From Lithobates sylvaticus (Eukaryota > Chordata > Amphibia > Anura > Ranidae): a DNA stretch of 64,000 bases. A program made the translations under genes and the position numbers. This document shows, piece by piece, positions 1 to 9,869 of the stretch. The notes under the pieces are model-generated. The model had not been told where the DNA came from. It ran no database searches and saw nothing but the letters and a program-made list of their open reading frames with translations. The DNA lies in contig CM053026.1 in the NCBI GenBank assembly GCA_028564925.1, forward strand, positions 641,553,967 through 641,617,966. The letters run 5' to 3'. The first letter of the stretch is position 1. Each line of letters begins with the position of its first letter.

Positions 1-1050
1 CCAGATTCTGGTGCAGGTCCCTTTAACTCAACTCCCCACAATCCTCTGAGCTCCTGGATCCGCCCGGGGGATATAAATGACAGCTCCACCCAGCTTCCTG
101 TGCTCAGAGAGATCCTGCCTGATGGGACAGCAGTGACTGGGCAAGTGAGCTGTTCCCAGGTGCTGGGTCCTCCCCTGTTAAGTCTGTTGTGCGGGCCACC
201 AGCAGTGAGCACAAGAGCACGCAGCATCTTTCCAAGCCCCAGTCACTGGAGAGGACTCTGTTACAGTCCATTTTCAGAAGATGTCCATGAAGTGGGTTGG
301 CCCTATCTGCAGCCACCAGAACCTCCTGACCAAAGCAAGTAGAAAGCAGTGCCAGCAAGAAGTTTGTGCCAGAATGAGGTCCACCCAGCTCACAGTCTGT
401 TGAAAGAACAATTACTATCTTGGACATGTGAGATTCTTTTACCCTCTATTCTATTTGAAGATTGAACTCACAACATGCTGCTGCCACCTAGTGGACATTA
501 GTTGAATGGCAGTATAATTGTTATATGCTTTTTCTTCACGGTTCATATTAATGTTCTGTACTGTATACCGTGTTCTCAGAACTCCAGTACAATTTATGTT
601 GAAGTTCATTGTTAAGTAAAATAGTAATTGCATATCACCGCTGGTCTGATCATTTGGCTGAAACCATTACACTACAACGCCGTGGAGGAAGATGCCAGAC
701 GAGAACACCGGAGCAAGAAGCAGAGGATCGGAGGAAGAAGAAGATGGAGGAAGAAGAAGATAGAGGAAGAAACCAAAGGATGAAAGAAAGAAGAAGGAAG
801 AAGACGGAAAGAAGAAGACTTAAATAAAGGAATTGTCAAAAACTGGCTCTTGTCATTTTTAACACTTTTGTTACTATATTTGGTGAATTGGTAGGGGTAC
901 TTTTGTACCCCCTTACCATTTCACACAGGGGGGGCTTCCAGATTCTGATAAGCCTTCCGCCCGCAGACCCCCACAACCACCGGCCAGGGTTGTGGGCATG
1001 GGTTGTCCGCAGAACTTTCTTCAGGGGGGCATAATTTTAAGGTCTGGTCA
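1..1050. repeat. Unclassified interspersed repeat, possibly LTR-like
   Basis: No convincing gene is seen. A TATAAAT box lies at 72-78, a purine-rich (GAA/GGA) tract at about 690-820, and an AATAAA polyadenylation signal at 823-828. A hairpin follows at 890-917, GGTAGGGGTAC against its complement GTACCCCCTTACC. The TATA box and polyadenylation signal would suit an old LTR or another transcribed repeat, but no end repeats or primer site are visible. The 72-residue open frame over the purine tract is low-complexity Lys/Arg/Glu and is not considered a gene. Confidence 0.35.
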
Positions 1051-2608
1051 TGTGATCTTACCCATGTCAGTCAACAGTGGCTGCAGGGGAGAAAGCGCTT
1101 GACGACAGCTGATAAAGCCTGAGGAGGTGATGTCACCCATAGGTTCCCATGTCACAGTTGTTATTGGTGCTCCCTCCTCTCCCCTGCATACGCTGCTGGA
1201 TCTCACAGGTGTGATGACATGACCAGATTGGAACAGTCTGAAAATAGGTTAGTCCACATAGGTGTTAGGGGTAAGGGGGCGGGGGACGGTTTAAGGCTAG
1301 CGCAAGCTGGAATTCTACTTTCAATCTACCCTCCCTATTGGTGGCTTGTGGCAGTGTTAAAGCAGAGCTACACCCAAAAGGGGAAGCTGCACTTGTTTGC
1401 ACCCTCCCCCCTTCCACTGTCACATTTGGCACTTTTTGGGGGAGAGAGTGTACCTGGTTTTGCCGTGGTGATCTGAGCCACATGCAAAACCATGCAAAAT
1501 ATGCTGCGAGCGACCACAGCAAGTAAAGGTATAAATAAACATACAATTAGGCAATAAATCAATTACAAAAAAAAAAAAAAACTACCTGCATGGTGCAGCA
1601 TTGGCTTAAGCCAGTTGAGATTTTAAAATCTATATGGACACAATAGCATCTTTATGTTGTGCTCATATAGCTTCTTTTGTGCCCATATAGATGCTGGTGT
1701 CCCTCTATATGGGTGAAACAGCATCAATATAGGCACAATAGCAGTTATATGGGCACAATAGCATAAAGATGATATCCTGTCCGTACTATATAAGTCCTAT
1801 TGTGGCCATACAAATGCTACTGTCTATTATTATGCCCAGTGACACTGACCTTGCAGCCCTGCCAGTGCTGGGAGTCCGGGACATGGTTATCTGGTGACCA
1901 GGGCGAAGATGCCAAACTGTGCTAAATTTTTGGTGTCTTTAGTTAGCCTAAAACACTTATTTTTGGTAAAATTTTAACAGCTACATACAGAATGCCCAAA
2001 ATGATTTATACTGACTGAGAGAGAGATTTTTAGACATTTGTAACTGACCTTAAAGAATATGTAACTGATAACATGCTTGGTCAAAAATTAATTCTTACAG
2101 ATGCTCACCTTCTTTGCAATCAAAACATGTAGCCTTAAAAATGTCCATTAAAGATTTGTAATGAGCCTAGGAAGTAGTAGAATTGTCCAGGTCCGGGCTC
2201 TTATCAGAGATTACAGATAGACCATGACACAGAACAAGCTGACACTAACCCAGCTTGTTCTACAAATATAATTTAGCACTTCACCTTAATGGCAGCTTCC
2301 ATGGCTTGATTCAGGAACTTCTTAGCTGGCCTGGGTGAGCTCTGGTGACTGTTGGGCTGGACAGTGGCTGCTGAGTGAACTTTATCTTCCTTCTCCACCC
2401 ACCCTCACTGCTGCTCTGACTGTGATCACTCTGACTTGGACAGCAGCCAAACCTGGGAGGATCGTCCTTCTCCTGTCTGGTACGTCTGCAACTACAGAGA
2501 AGGAGGCAAGCACAGCCTCAGTTAAGTGTGCGGCTGTATCAGAGGTTAGAGCATGGGGTAGTGTGACAGCTGGGCAAGTTGCTGAAGAGCTTCTCCTGAG
2601 TGTTATGA
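1051..2608. other. Intergenic stretch, no gene seen
   Basis: Two recognisable pieces lie here. At 1357-1470 is a left end of the TTAAAGCGGAGTT MITE family that recurs at 18,808, 20,968 and 31,172. At 1629-1770 is a degenerate array of an 18-bp motif close to TATATGGGCACAATAGCA, in both orientations. A run of A lies at 1566-1580. The short open frames at 2335-2619 and 2382-2747 have no recognisable domain. The rest is plain AT-rich sequence. Confidence 0.45.
1629..1770. repeat. Degenerate short repeat array in both orientations
   Basis: Copies of a motif near TATATGGGCACAATAGCA occur about six times. At least two are inverted (TGTGCCCATATAGATGCT and TGTGCTCATATAGC). The direct and inverted units give the stretch a potential to fold. 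Its origin is unknown. Confidence 0.5.
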
Positions 2609-2616
2609 GCATAGTG

Positions 2617-4336
2617 TAGGGTGACCAGATGTCCCCGGTTTCAGGGGACAGTCCCCGGATTGAGGACACTGTCCCCAGACCAAGTCTGTCCCCGGTTTTG
2701 TCCCCGGATTTGACTTCAACAGGAGCTGGGGCAATTTTCAAAGACAATCAGTGCAGAATTAAAAAAAAAATCTGAATTACACCCCCCCCCCTCCTACTAG
2801 CTTAGGGGGGTGTATTTTTTCCATTATCTGTGTCCCTTTCTGATGATGATGTGCTAGTCAGAGCGGATGGACTATTTCTTCAGTTTCCGGCACATGCCCA
2901 TTCAGCTCCGCTCACATGTTCTTCTGGCTTGGCTCAAATCCCGGCCAGCTGCCTACCTGCTTATCTCCTTGTCTTCCCCGGCAGAGTCATTTTCCTCCGT
3001 TCCCCACCCAGTAGTAGCCGGGGCCCGGAGAGTGAGACCTGAGAGGCTGTGAGGCAGGTGGCAGCAGCAGCGACGGGCAGAGAGAGGCAGCTGAGCTCAG
3101 CTGAAGATGTCCAGCAGCAGGAATAGAGGGGAAGCAGATCCAATAGTGGGGCTGCCAGTGCCTTCAAGGCTTCAACACAGGTGTGCTTTGGGGGTGTCTG
3201 TGAATAGACTACATTGCACTGTGTCTGTCTCTCTGGCATAATGGATGGTATCAGAACTCACAGGCAGCAGGCACTTATTGGTCATAAGTTAACAAAATCA
3301 GCACCAGCAGCCATGTTATGTGACACACTGTGACAGAGCCAGCCAGAGCCATGGTAGAGTGTCTGCCGCCTGTGAGTTATCATAATGCTGATGATCTTAA
3401 CCAGTTGCCGATTGCCTGATAGCAGATTTACTGCTACAGGTTGGTTGCGCTGCGCAGGATCACTTATATACGTGATCCTGCATTTCTGGGTATCAGAGCC
3501 AATCAGCGGATCCGGCAGACTTGTCTAGTGGTCTACCTATGTAAACAAGGCAGTTCACCTGTCAGTGTGGAAGACATCGATCCTGTGTTCCTGCAAAGCA
3601 GGTACAGGGATCTATGTCTTCCCTTAGTAAAAGCACATCCCCCACAGTGAGAAAACACTTGTTAGGCACACATTTAACCCATTGATTGCCCTAGATGTTA
3701 TCCCCTTCCCAGCTAGTGTCATTAGTACAGTGACAGTACATATTTTTAGCACTGATCTCTGTATTAGTGTCACTGATTCCCACAAAGTGTTAAAAGTGTC
3801 ACTAATGCCGCGCACACACTAGCGGAATGTCCGACAGAAAAAGTATTTTCATTGGATATTCCGATCGTGTGTGTGCCTCATCTGACTTTTTTTTTTCGAA
3901 AATTCTGACGGACCTAGAAATAGAACATGTTTTAAATATTTCCGACGGAACTAATTCTTATTGGGAAAACCGCTCGTCTGTATGCTGTTCCGACAGACCA
4001 AAAACAACGCATGCTCTGAAGCAAATACGAGACGGCAGCTATTGGCTACTGGCTATTGAACTTCCTTTTTCTAGTCCTGTTGTACGTGTTGTATGTCACC
4101 GTGTTCTAGACCTTCGAACTGGTGTGATTGTGTGTAGGCAAGACAGTTTCAGCGGAACTCGTTTGGAAAAACCTTCAGAGTTTATTCCGATGGGAAAACC
4201 GGTCGTGGGTACATGGCATTAGTGTCTGATTTGTCCACCGCAATATCGCAGTCCCGCTATGAGTTGCTGATTGCTGCCATTACTAGTAAAAAAAAAATAT
4301 GTCCCTGGATTTCATTTTAAAAATCTGGTCACCTTA
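2617..4336. mobile_element. Non-autonomous hAT-type element, 1.7 kb, with perfect 8-bp target duplication
   Basis: The ends are imperfect inverted repeats: TAGGGTGACCAGAT at the left and the complement of TAAGGTGACCAGAT at the right. They are flanked by the perfect 8-bp direct repeat GCATAGTG at 2609-2616 and 4337-4344. An 8-bp duplication is the hAT signature. No transposase frame is present, so the copy is non-autonomous. Subterminal DNA repeats 'CCCCGG' (2632-2710). The interior from about 3660 shares a body with 18,590-18,740 in pcm1 intron 1 (ATTAGTGTCACT, CCATTACTAGTA). A second MITE is nested at 3806-4217. Confidence 0.8.
3806..4217. mobile_element. MITE nested in the hAT element, Harbinger-like
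   Basis: The segment interrupts sequence shared with the 18,590 copy. It is bounded by CACTAATGCC at the left and its exact complement GGCATTAGTG at the right, so the flanks read TAA and TTA. Subterminal sequences are related inverted repeats (CGCACACACTAGCGGAA; TTCCGATGGGAAAACCGG). The long open frame through it (3827-4222) has no recognisable domain and is taken as chance. The exact ends are uncertain by a few bases. Confidence 0.6.
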
Positions 4337-4344
4337 GCATAGTG

Positions 4345-4770
4345 CAGCTCGCAATTTAGCACCCCCTCTCCTCCCCATTGTGCCTGCAAGGACTGCTCAC
4401 GGACACCATTGACACACTGCCAATTCCAGGGGGGCACTTGGTTTTGGGGATGAGGCCCTTGTCCTCATCAACATGGGGACAAGGTGCTTTGGGGGGACCC
4501 CAAAGCACCCTCCCAATGTTGAGGGCATGTGGCCTGGTACGGTTCAGGAGTGGGGGCGCTCTCTCGTCTTCCCCTCTTTTCCTGCGGCCTGCCAGGTTGC
4601 GTGCTCGAATAAAGGGTATGGATTTTTGGGGGAACTCCACGCCATTTTTTTTTAAATTTGGCGTGGAGTTCACCTTAAAATCCATACCAGACCTGAATGG
4701 GCTTCGAACTAGCCAGTTCTGAGGCTCGGGAGTGGACGGATCCCTACCCCAGACCATGAGGGCCTCTGGG
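4345..4770. repeat. Unclassified GC-rich interspersed repeat with terminal hairpin
   Basis: A GC-rich block contains two self-complementary parts. ACATGGGGACAAGGTGCTTTGG is followed by CCAAAGCACC (4469-4511). A longer snap-back at 4614-4687 has arms GGTATGGATTTT...GAACTCCACGCCA and the complement, separated by a T/A tract. Overlapping frames on both strands show no domain. It resembles an abundant frog repeat in general appearance, but that cannot be verified here. Confidence 0.45.
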
Positions 4771-5379
4771 GCTGGTCAGGGTGACCATGCTTACGGGGGC
4801 AGCAGACACTCCTGGGTCCGGGACCCCTCGTGGGGTTGGTCCGGACCAGAACCAGGAATCAAAGAGCAAGCCGAACCCTGAACACGTGACTTCAGCATCT
4901 TAAATACCCCTTCCCAGACTACACAGCGGGGCCAGACGCGCCCACTGATTGGCTCTGAGAAAGATGGGTACCTAGCACGTCCAACCAGGCTTGGTTCTCA
5001 GCCTGTCACAGGTGCCTCACTGCACCTATGACCAGGCAGAACTTCAGTACCGCCCAGCCAAACTGATGCCAAAGTAAAAAGACCTACAGAATTAACCCCC
5101 AGAACTCTGTTACAGCTCTGAAAAACTAGATTTAGATTGATAGCGCACACTTTAGTAAAGTGTCGGCGCTACAGATGTGAAAAAACTTTCCGCGCTATCC
5201 CTGTGTATAAACCATCTATTATTCAACTCTATATACTATAGGATGCAGCTTTCACCACTATGCATGCATCCGACCACCTGTAAAAAATGCAAAGAATCTA
5301 TATACTCACAAAAAAGGTGCAGCGCTCTCCTTCAATAAAGTGCATTCAAATAATAGTGCATAAATAAATACCTGAAAAT
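4771..5379. other. Intergenic stretch, no gene seen
   Basis: There is no recognisable coding sequence. A GC-rich part (4780-5110) ends in CTCTGTTACAG, which could be an old LTR edge, but no partner was found. The part from 5115 to 5379 is AT-rich and contains small palindromic pieces (ATAGCGCACACTTTAGTAAAG). Confidence 0.3.
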
Positions 5380-5853
5380 AGTGTGTAGCGATACCCCCAC
5401 TTAAGAGGGACGCAAGTTTTATTTGGGTCCCTGAGTACAGCTCCACCAACCCCCCGGCAATCTGCTCTACCCGCTCTGGCACAGTTAATACACATATATA
5501 TATGCACACATGAAATCACTTATGCTCTAAGTGTGATGGACTCAAACTCACAGACAACTTCTAGCTGAAATAACTGTCTTTACTTCTGGTAATTTAAAAG
5601 TGGTAACATGCATCAAACATTTGGCTTACAACACATAAGCAGGTCCCTGCAGTATGTATTACAATAATATAACTGAACCGCAATGGGGGGACGGAGCGCC
5701 ACGTGTAGCGACCATTTCCTAAGCACCCCTGAGGTGCAACAATCTAATTGCGACTACCTAACGGACCAGGCCTGATCCCTAACTATGGAGCTCAGTCCTT
5801 GAGGGAACACAATATTCTTCACCGGCACAAGATCTGTAGAGGTGGTGCACATA

Positions 5854-6067
5854 CAGTGGTGTGAAAAAGTGTTTGCCCCCTTCCTCATTTCCTGTTCCTT
5901 TGCATGTTTGTCACACTTAAGTGTTTCGGAACATCAAACCAATTTAAACAATAGTCAAGGACAACACAAGTAAACACAAAATGCAATTTGTAAATGAAGG
6001 TGTTTATTATTAAAGGTGAAAAAAAATCCAAACCATCATGGCCCTGTGTGAAAAAGTGATTGCCCCC
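5854..6067 (+). repeat. Left inverted repeat of the Tc1 element
   Basis: It begins CAGTGGTGTGAAAAAGTG and ends at the inner direct repeat GTGTGAAAAAGTGATTGCCCCC. It pairs with 7259-7474 over almost its whole length. Two transposase-binding-like direct repeats lie about 170 bp apart. Confidence 0.9.
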
Positions 6068-6072
6068 TAAAC

Positions 6073-7095
6073 CTAATAACTGGTTGGGCCACCCTTAGCA
6101 GCAACAACTGCAACCAAGCCTTTACGATAACGTGCAATGAGGCTTTTACAGCGTCCTGGAGGAATTTTGTCCCACTCATCTTTGCAGAATTGTCCTAATT
6201 CAGTTACATTAGAGGGCTTTCGAGCATGAACGGCCTTTTTAAGGTCATACCACAACATCTCAATAGGATTCAGGTCAGGACTTTGGCTAGGCCACTCCAA
6301 AGTCTTCATTTTGTTTTTCTTCAGCCATTCGGTGGTGGACTTGCTGGTGTGTTTAGGATCATTGTCCTGCTGCAGAACCCAAGTTCTTTTCAGCTTGAGT
6401 ACACGAACAGATGGTCGGACATTCTCCTTCAGGATCTCTTGGTAGACAGCAGAATTCATAGTTCCTTTTATCACGGCAAGTCTTCCAGGTCCTGAAGCAG
6501 CAAAACAGCCCCAGACCATCACACTACCACCACCATATTTTACTGTTGGTATAATGTTATTTTTCTGAAATGCAGTGTTCCTTCTACGCCAGATATACTT
6601 GGACACACACCTTCCAAAGAGTTCCACTTTTGTCTCATCGGTCCACAGAATGTTGTCCCAAAAGTCTTGGGGATCATCAAGATGTGTTGTGGAGAAATTG
6701 AGACGAGCTTTGATGTTCTTTTTGCTCAGCAGTGGTTTTCTCTTTGGAACTCTGCCATGCAGGCCATTTTTGCCCAGTCTTTTCCTGATGGTGGAGGCAT
6801 GAACGCTGACCTTAACTGAGGCAAGTGAGGCCTGCAGTTCCTTGGACGTTGTTGTGGGGTCTTTTGTGACCTCTTGGATGAGTCGTCGCTGCGCTCTTGG
6901 GGTAATTTTGGGCGGCCGGCCACTCCTGGGAAGGTTCACCACTGTTCCATGTCTTCGCCATTTGTGGATAATGGCTCTCACTGTGGTTCGCTGGATTCCC
7001 AAAGCTTTGGAAATGGCTTTATAACCCTTTCCAGACTGATAGATCTCAATTACTTTCTTTCTTAATTGTTCCTGAATTTCTTTGGGTCTCGGCAT
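6073..7095 (-). CDS. Tc1-family transposase, full length, DD34E
   Basis: A 340-residue frame without interruption, the usual Tc1 length. It cuts and pastes the surrounding element at TA sites. Residues 1-56 form the first helix-turn-helix of the paired-like DNA-binding region. A GRPP motif at 59-62 stands for the GRPR hook, and a second helix-turn-helix runs to about 120. The catalytic acidic residues are D153 (LWTDETKVE), D244 ([10 protein letters not shown]) and E279 (SPDLNPIE), with 34 residues between the last two. A glycine-rich box (GGGSVMVWGCF) lies at 188-198. The start MPRPKEI is the normal Tc1 start and lies just inside the right arm. There is no sign of decay, so the protein may be functional. 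Expression is not known. Confidence 0.92.
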   Translation of the reverse strand: MPRPKEIQEQLRKKVIEIYQSGKGYKAISKALGIQRTTVRAIIHKWRRHGTVVNLPRSGRPPKITPRAQRRLIQEVTKDPTTTSKELQASLASVKVSVHASTIRKRLGKNGLHGRVPKRKPLLSKKNIKARLNFSTTHLDDPQDFWDNILWTDETKVELFGRCVSKYIWRRRNTAFQKNNIIPTVKYGGGSVMVWGCFAASGPGRLAVIKGTMNSAVYQEILKENVRPSVRVLKLKRTWVLQQDNDPKHTSKSTTEWLKKNKMKTLEWPSQSPDLNPIEMLWYDLKKAVHARKPSNVTELGQFCKDEWDKIPPGRCKSLIARYRKGLVAVVAAKGGPTSY

Positions 7096-7258
7096 GATGT
7101 GTAGCTTTTAAGGATCTTCTGGTGGACCTTACTGTGTCAAGCAGCTCCTATTTAAGTGATGCCTTGATTGTGAACAGGTGTGGCAATAATCAGGCCTGGG
7201 TGTGGCTAGAGAAATTGAACTCAGGTGTGGACAACCACAGTTATAGTATGTTTTAACA

Positions 7259-7474
7259 AGGGGGGCAATCACTTTTTCACACAGGGCCATGATGGTTTGG
7301 ATTTTTTTTCCCCTTTAATAATAAACACCTTCATTTACAAATTGCATTTTGTGTTTACTTGTGTTGTCCTTGACTATTGTTTAAATTGGTTTGATGTTCC
7401 GAAACACTTAAGTGTGACAAACATGCAAAGGAACAGGAAATGAGGAAGGGGGCAAACACTTTTTCACACCACTG
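7259..7474 (-). repeat. Right inverted repeat of the Tc1 element
   Basis: It begins at GGGGGGCAATCACTTTTTCAC and ends CACTTTTTCACACCACTG. It is the complement of 5854-6067 with very few differences, which supports a recent insertion. Confidence 0.9.
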
Positions 7475-8045
7475 TATAGGTTTAAGCAAGGTATTTGTAA
7501 TCCACAAAGGAAGAAACAATCTTCTGCCGACTGAAGTAATAGCCTTGGAAGTCTAATAGGCGTAAAGTGTAAAGCAACAGCATAAGATGAGCTTTCGCTC
7601 GCTCACCACTCCGGATACCGTCCTTGGTTCTGGAACCTCCACTGGCTGGGTCCGGCCTCGTCCACCACAACTCCTGCGTTCCGGTCCCCGGTCCGACTGA
7701 CTGCCGCCAGACGAAAGTCTCCGTGCCGCTCAGGCTGGCAGTGAGGTGCGAGGCTCTCCCTCAGTCTGCTGCAAGGCCCAGGCTTCAGGCCCTCAGCAAT
7801 GCCGGTCTGCACAGGTGTCTCCTCTCTCTCTCGTCCCCGCGTCAGAAGAGGAAGAGGCGGGCCTTCTCTCTTCCTTACATCACCTCTCCCATCAGCCTCT
7901 GGGCTGAGAACATCCAACCTCCCGGGAACAAGGGGGGTTCTGGGAATGGTAGTCTTATCCCCTGCTTCTGCTGGCAGAAACCGTCTTTTCCCTAAAAGGG
8001 GAACACCCCCGCTACAAGTGTAATAATCATATATATATATATATG

Positions 8046-9840
8046 TGTAGCAATACCCCCAAAGCGGCTGCTTTTGTTTGTTCAGTCCGTTACTCTGCCT
8101 CTCAACCCCAAAGAACTGTTCCAGCCCCTCTGGCGCACCTAGCAATGTGATTAATGATATAACCCAGTAACAACACACAGACACAGTTCTGCTCTCTCAA
8201 GTTTACATGGACCAGAGAAAAGATTAAAGTAACATTAGTCAGCCAAGTCCTGTATAAGTAGCCAGGACTTGGTTGAAACAGTTCTTAAAACAGTCAATAA
8301 CACTTTACAACAATAAAAGAATAATAACAACGTATACAGATTAAATGTACGGTACTCCCCAAACAAGCTATTGATTGATGTAGAATACTATGGCTAGCCC
8401 AGGCCAGCCTATAATACCTTCAATACCAGCACACAATGAAGTAATATAAACACCAGTGACGTGTCCCCTTTAAGAGCAACAACAATAATGTCCTAAGAGC
8501 AAGGCCTTGCTTCCGATTTCTTCTCCTGCATGTTGGAGCTCTGTGGATAAAGGTCCCTCAATGTAACAGAGTGATGGGGAGTAATGTAAAATAGCTGGTG
8601 CTGTGATATAGCACTCTTCTATATGATCTGGAAAACAGGTGTCTGTGCACAGTGTTCAAGTGTGTTTTTTTATAGAAGGCAATAAGATTCCTGGGCAAAG
8701 CCCCCTCACCAATCCTGTGCGCATTCAGCGGTCCTTCAAAGAGCGATCAAATGATTCTCCTGGCTGCAGATGTGTCGCAACAGCTTTCAGTCTGCTGACC
8801 CGGTGAATCAGCCGATTCCGTGACATTCCACACTGCTGCAGAGCATCCTTCTGGAAGCATGTGAGGTTCTGCCCCTCTGGGCTGGAGCTGCAGGCTGTGT
8901 GCCCCTTGGTAGGTCGCAATCTCCTCACACAGCAACAGAAGGTTGCTCTCTCAATGGGATCCAGGAAACAAGTCTTCCTTGGCCTGGTCTTCCCTGTACT
9001 TTTATAGCCTCTCCCACAATCCTCTTGACTCTCTGCAGTGCAGCCTGGGATTTGCAGTCCTGCCCCCTCACACAGTCAGTCAGGCTGCCTTGTGCTGGGA
9101 CTTCATATTCCATAGTTCTCTGCTGCTGCTCCCTGATGATTGGCTCTCAGTCTCTTCCATAAGGAAGGCTACAAAGTAAACAGATCTGTGTGTCTGTGTG
9201 TGTGAGAGAGGAGAGGAAAGGGGGTGAAATACCCACGCAGTTGCTAGCAGGCAACTCTCTCCCTGGTGGATTCAATCACCCTGAAGAGGTACCTGCTACA
9301 CACTCCCCCCACCAAAGAACCCTTGGTCCCCAAAGGAAGTAAAAAGTCTGTGACCTACTACATGCTTTTTATATACAAGCGGAGAAAGCAAGTTAGTGTG
9401 CACAGGAAATCAGACAGTTTGCATCTGCATAAAAACCTGGCAGAGGAACCTTCCACCAATTAGCATAGGAGGGGAGGTTGTCCTGCCTACAGGCCACATG
9501 AATGGGAATGGCCCAGCTAGATGTGCCAGGGGGTGAGTTGGGGTTGTCCTCCACTAAATGTGTGGTGGAAGAACCAGGCACCTCAAGAGTCCTTTTTGAA
9601 GTGAACACAACTTCCTCAGAGCTTTCACCCAGCATATCATAAGTCAGTCTCTTAGGTTTGTGAATAGCTCTTCGCTCTCTCTGTTCTTTAGGCTCTTGCG
9701 TTACAGGCACACTGGTCTTTGCTTCATCCACAGCTTGTTCTTCTTCCTGCATATCAGCCTCAGCTCCCTCCTCAATGAAGGATTGGAAATCTTCAGGGTC
9801 AGGTGGGTGGCAGGCCCTGGCATTTGAGATGGCCACAACC
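8046..9840 (-). mobile_element. LTR retroelement fragment: 3' LTR plus a scrap of internal sequence (fossil)
   Basis: The LTR spans 8046-9300 (1,255 bp): on the minus strand it starts TGTAGCAGGTACC and ends GGTATTGCTACA. Directly upstream on that strand is a purine tract (CTTTGGTGGGGGGAG), as expected before a 3' LTR. Internal sequence continues to about 9,840 with a minus-strand frame at 9393-9836. Its RRAIHKPKRLTYD stretch resembles the basic tail that follows integrase in LTR elements. The element is broken and lacks most of its body. The family is uncertain, gypsy-like by inference. Its LTR ends resemble those of the solo LTR at 5384-8016. Confidence 0.6.
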
Positions 9841-9869
9841 AGTCTATCCCCATCTCTTCATCTTCGCTG

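Larger units (their letters stand above)
5854..7474 (-). mobile_element. Complete Tc1-family transposon
   Basis: This 1,621-bp element is flanked by TA at 5852-5853 and 7475-7476. It has near-perfect inverted repeats of about 210 bp (5854-6067 and 7259-7474). Each arm carries two direct repeats of a GTGTGAAAAAGTG(T/A)TTGCCCCCT motif, at the outer and inner edge, the IR/DR layout of Tc1 elements such as Sleeping Beauty. The single gene on the minus strand is open. Arms, target site and gene all look undecayed, so the insertion should be young. It sits inside the solo LTR 5384-8016. Confidence 0.93.
5384..8016 (-). mobile_element. Solo LTR (fossil), split by a Tc1 insertion
   Basis: The left edge reads TGTAGCGATACCCCC and the right edge GGAACACCCCCGCTACA, a TG...CA LTR. 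It is flanked by AGTG at 5380-5383 and 8017-8020. Subtracting the Tc1 insertion with its duplicated TA leaves about 1.0 kb. No internal sequence is attached, so it looks like a solo LTR left by recombination. Orientation is assigned to the minus strand by similarity of its ends to the neighbouring LTR at 8046-9300. The family is probably gypsy- or ERV-like but not determined. A fossil. Confidence 0.65.

Noticed and set aside
609-827. 72-residue basic frame as a small gene
   Set aside because: It is a translation of a purine-rich GAA/GGA tract; the composition is low-complexity and there is no promoter or splice support.
3827-4222. 131-residue frame as a gene
   Set aside because: It spans a MITE nested in a hAT element and has no domain.
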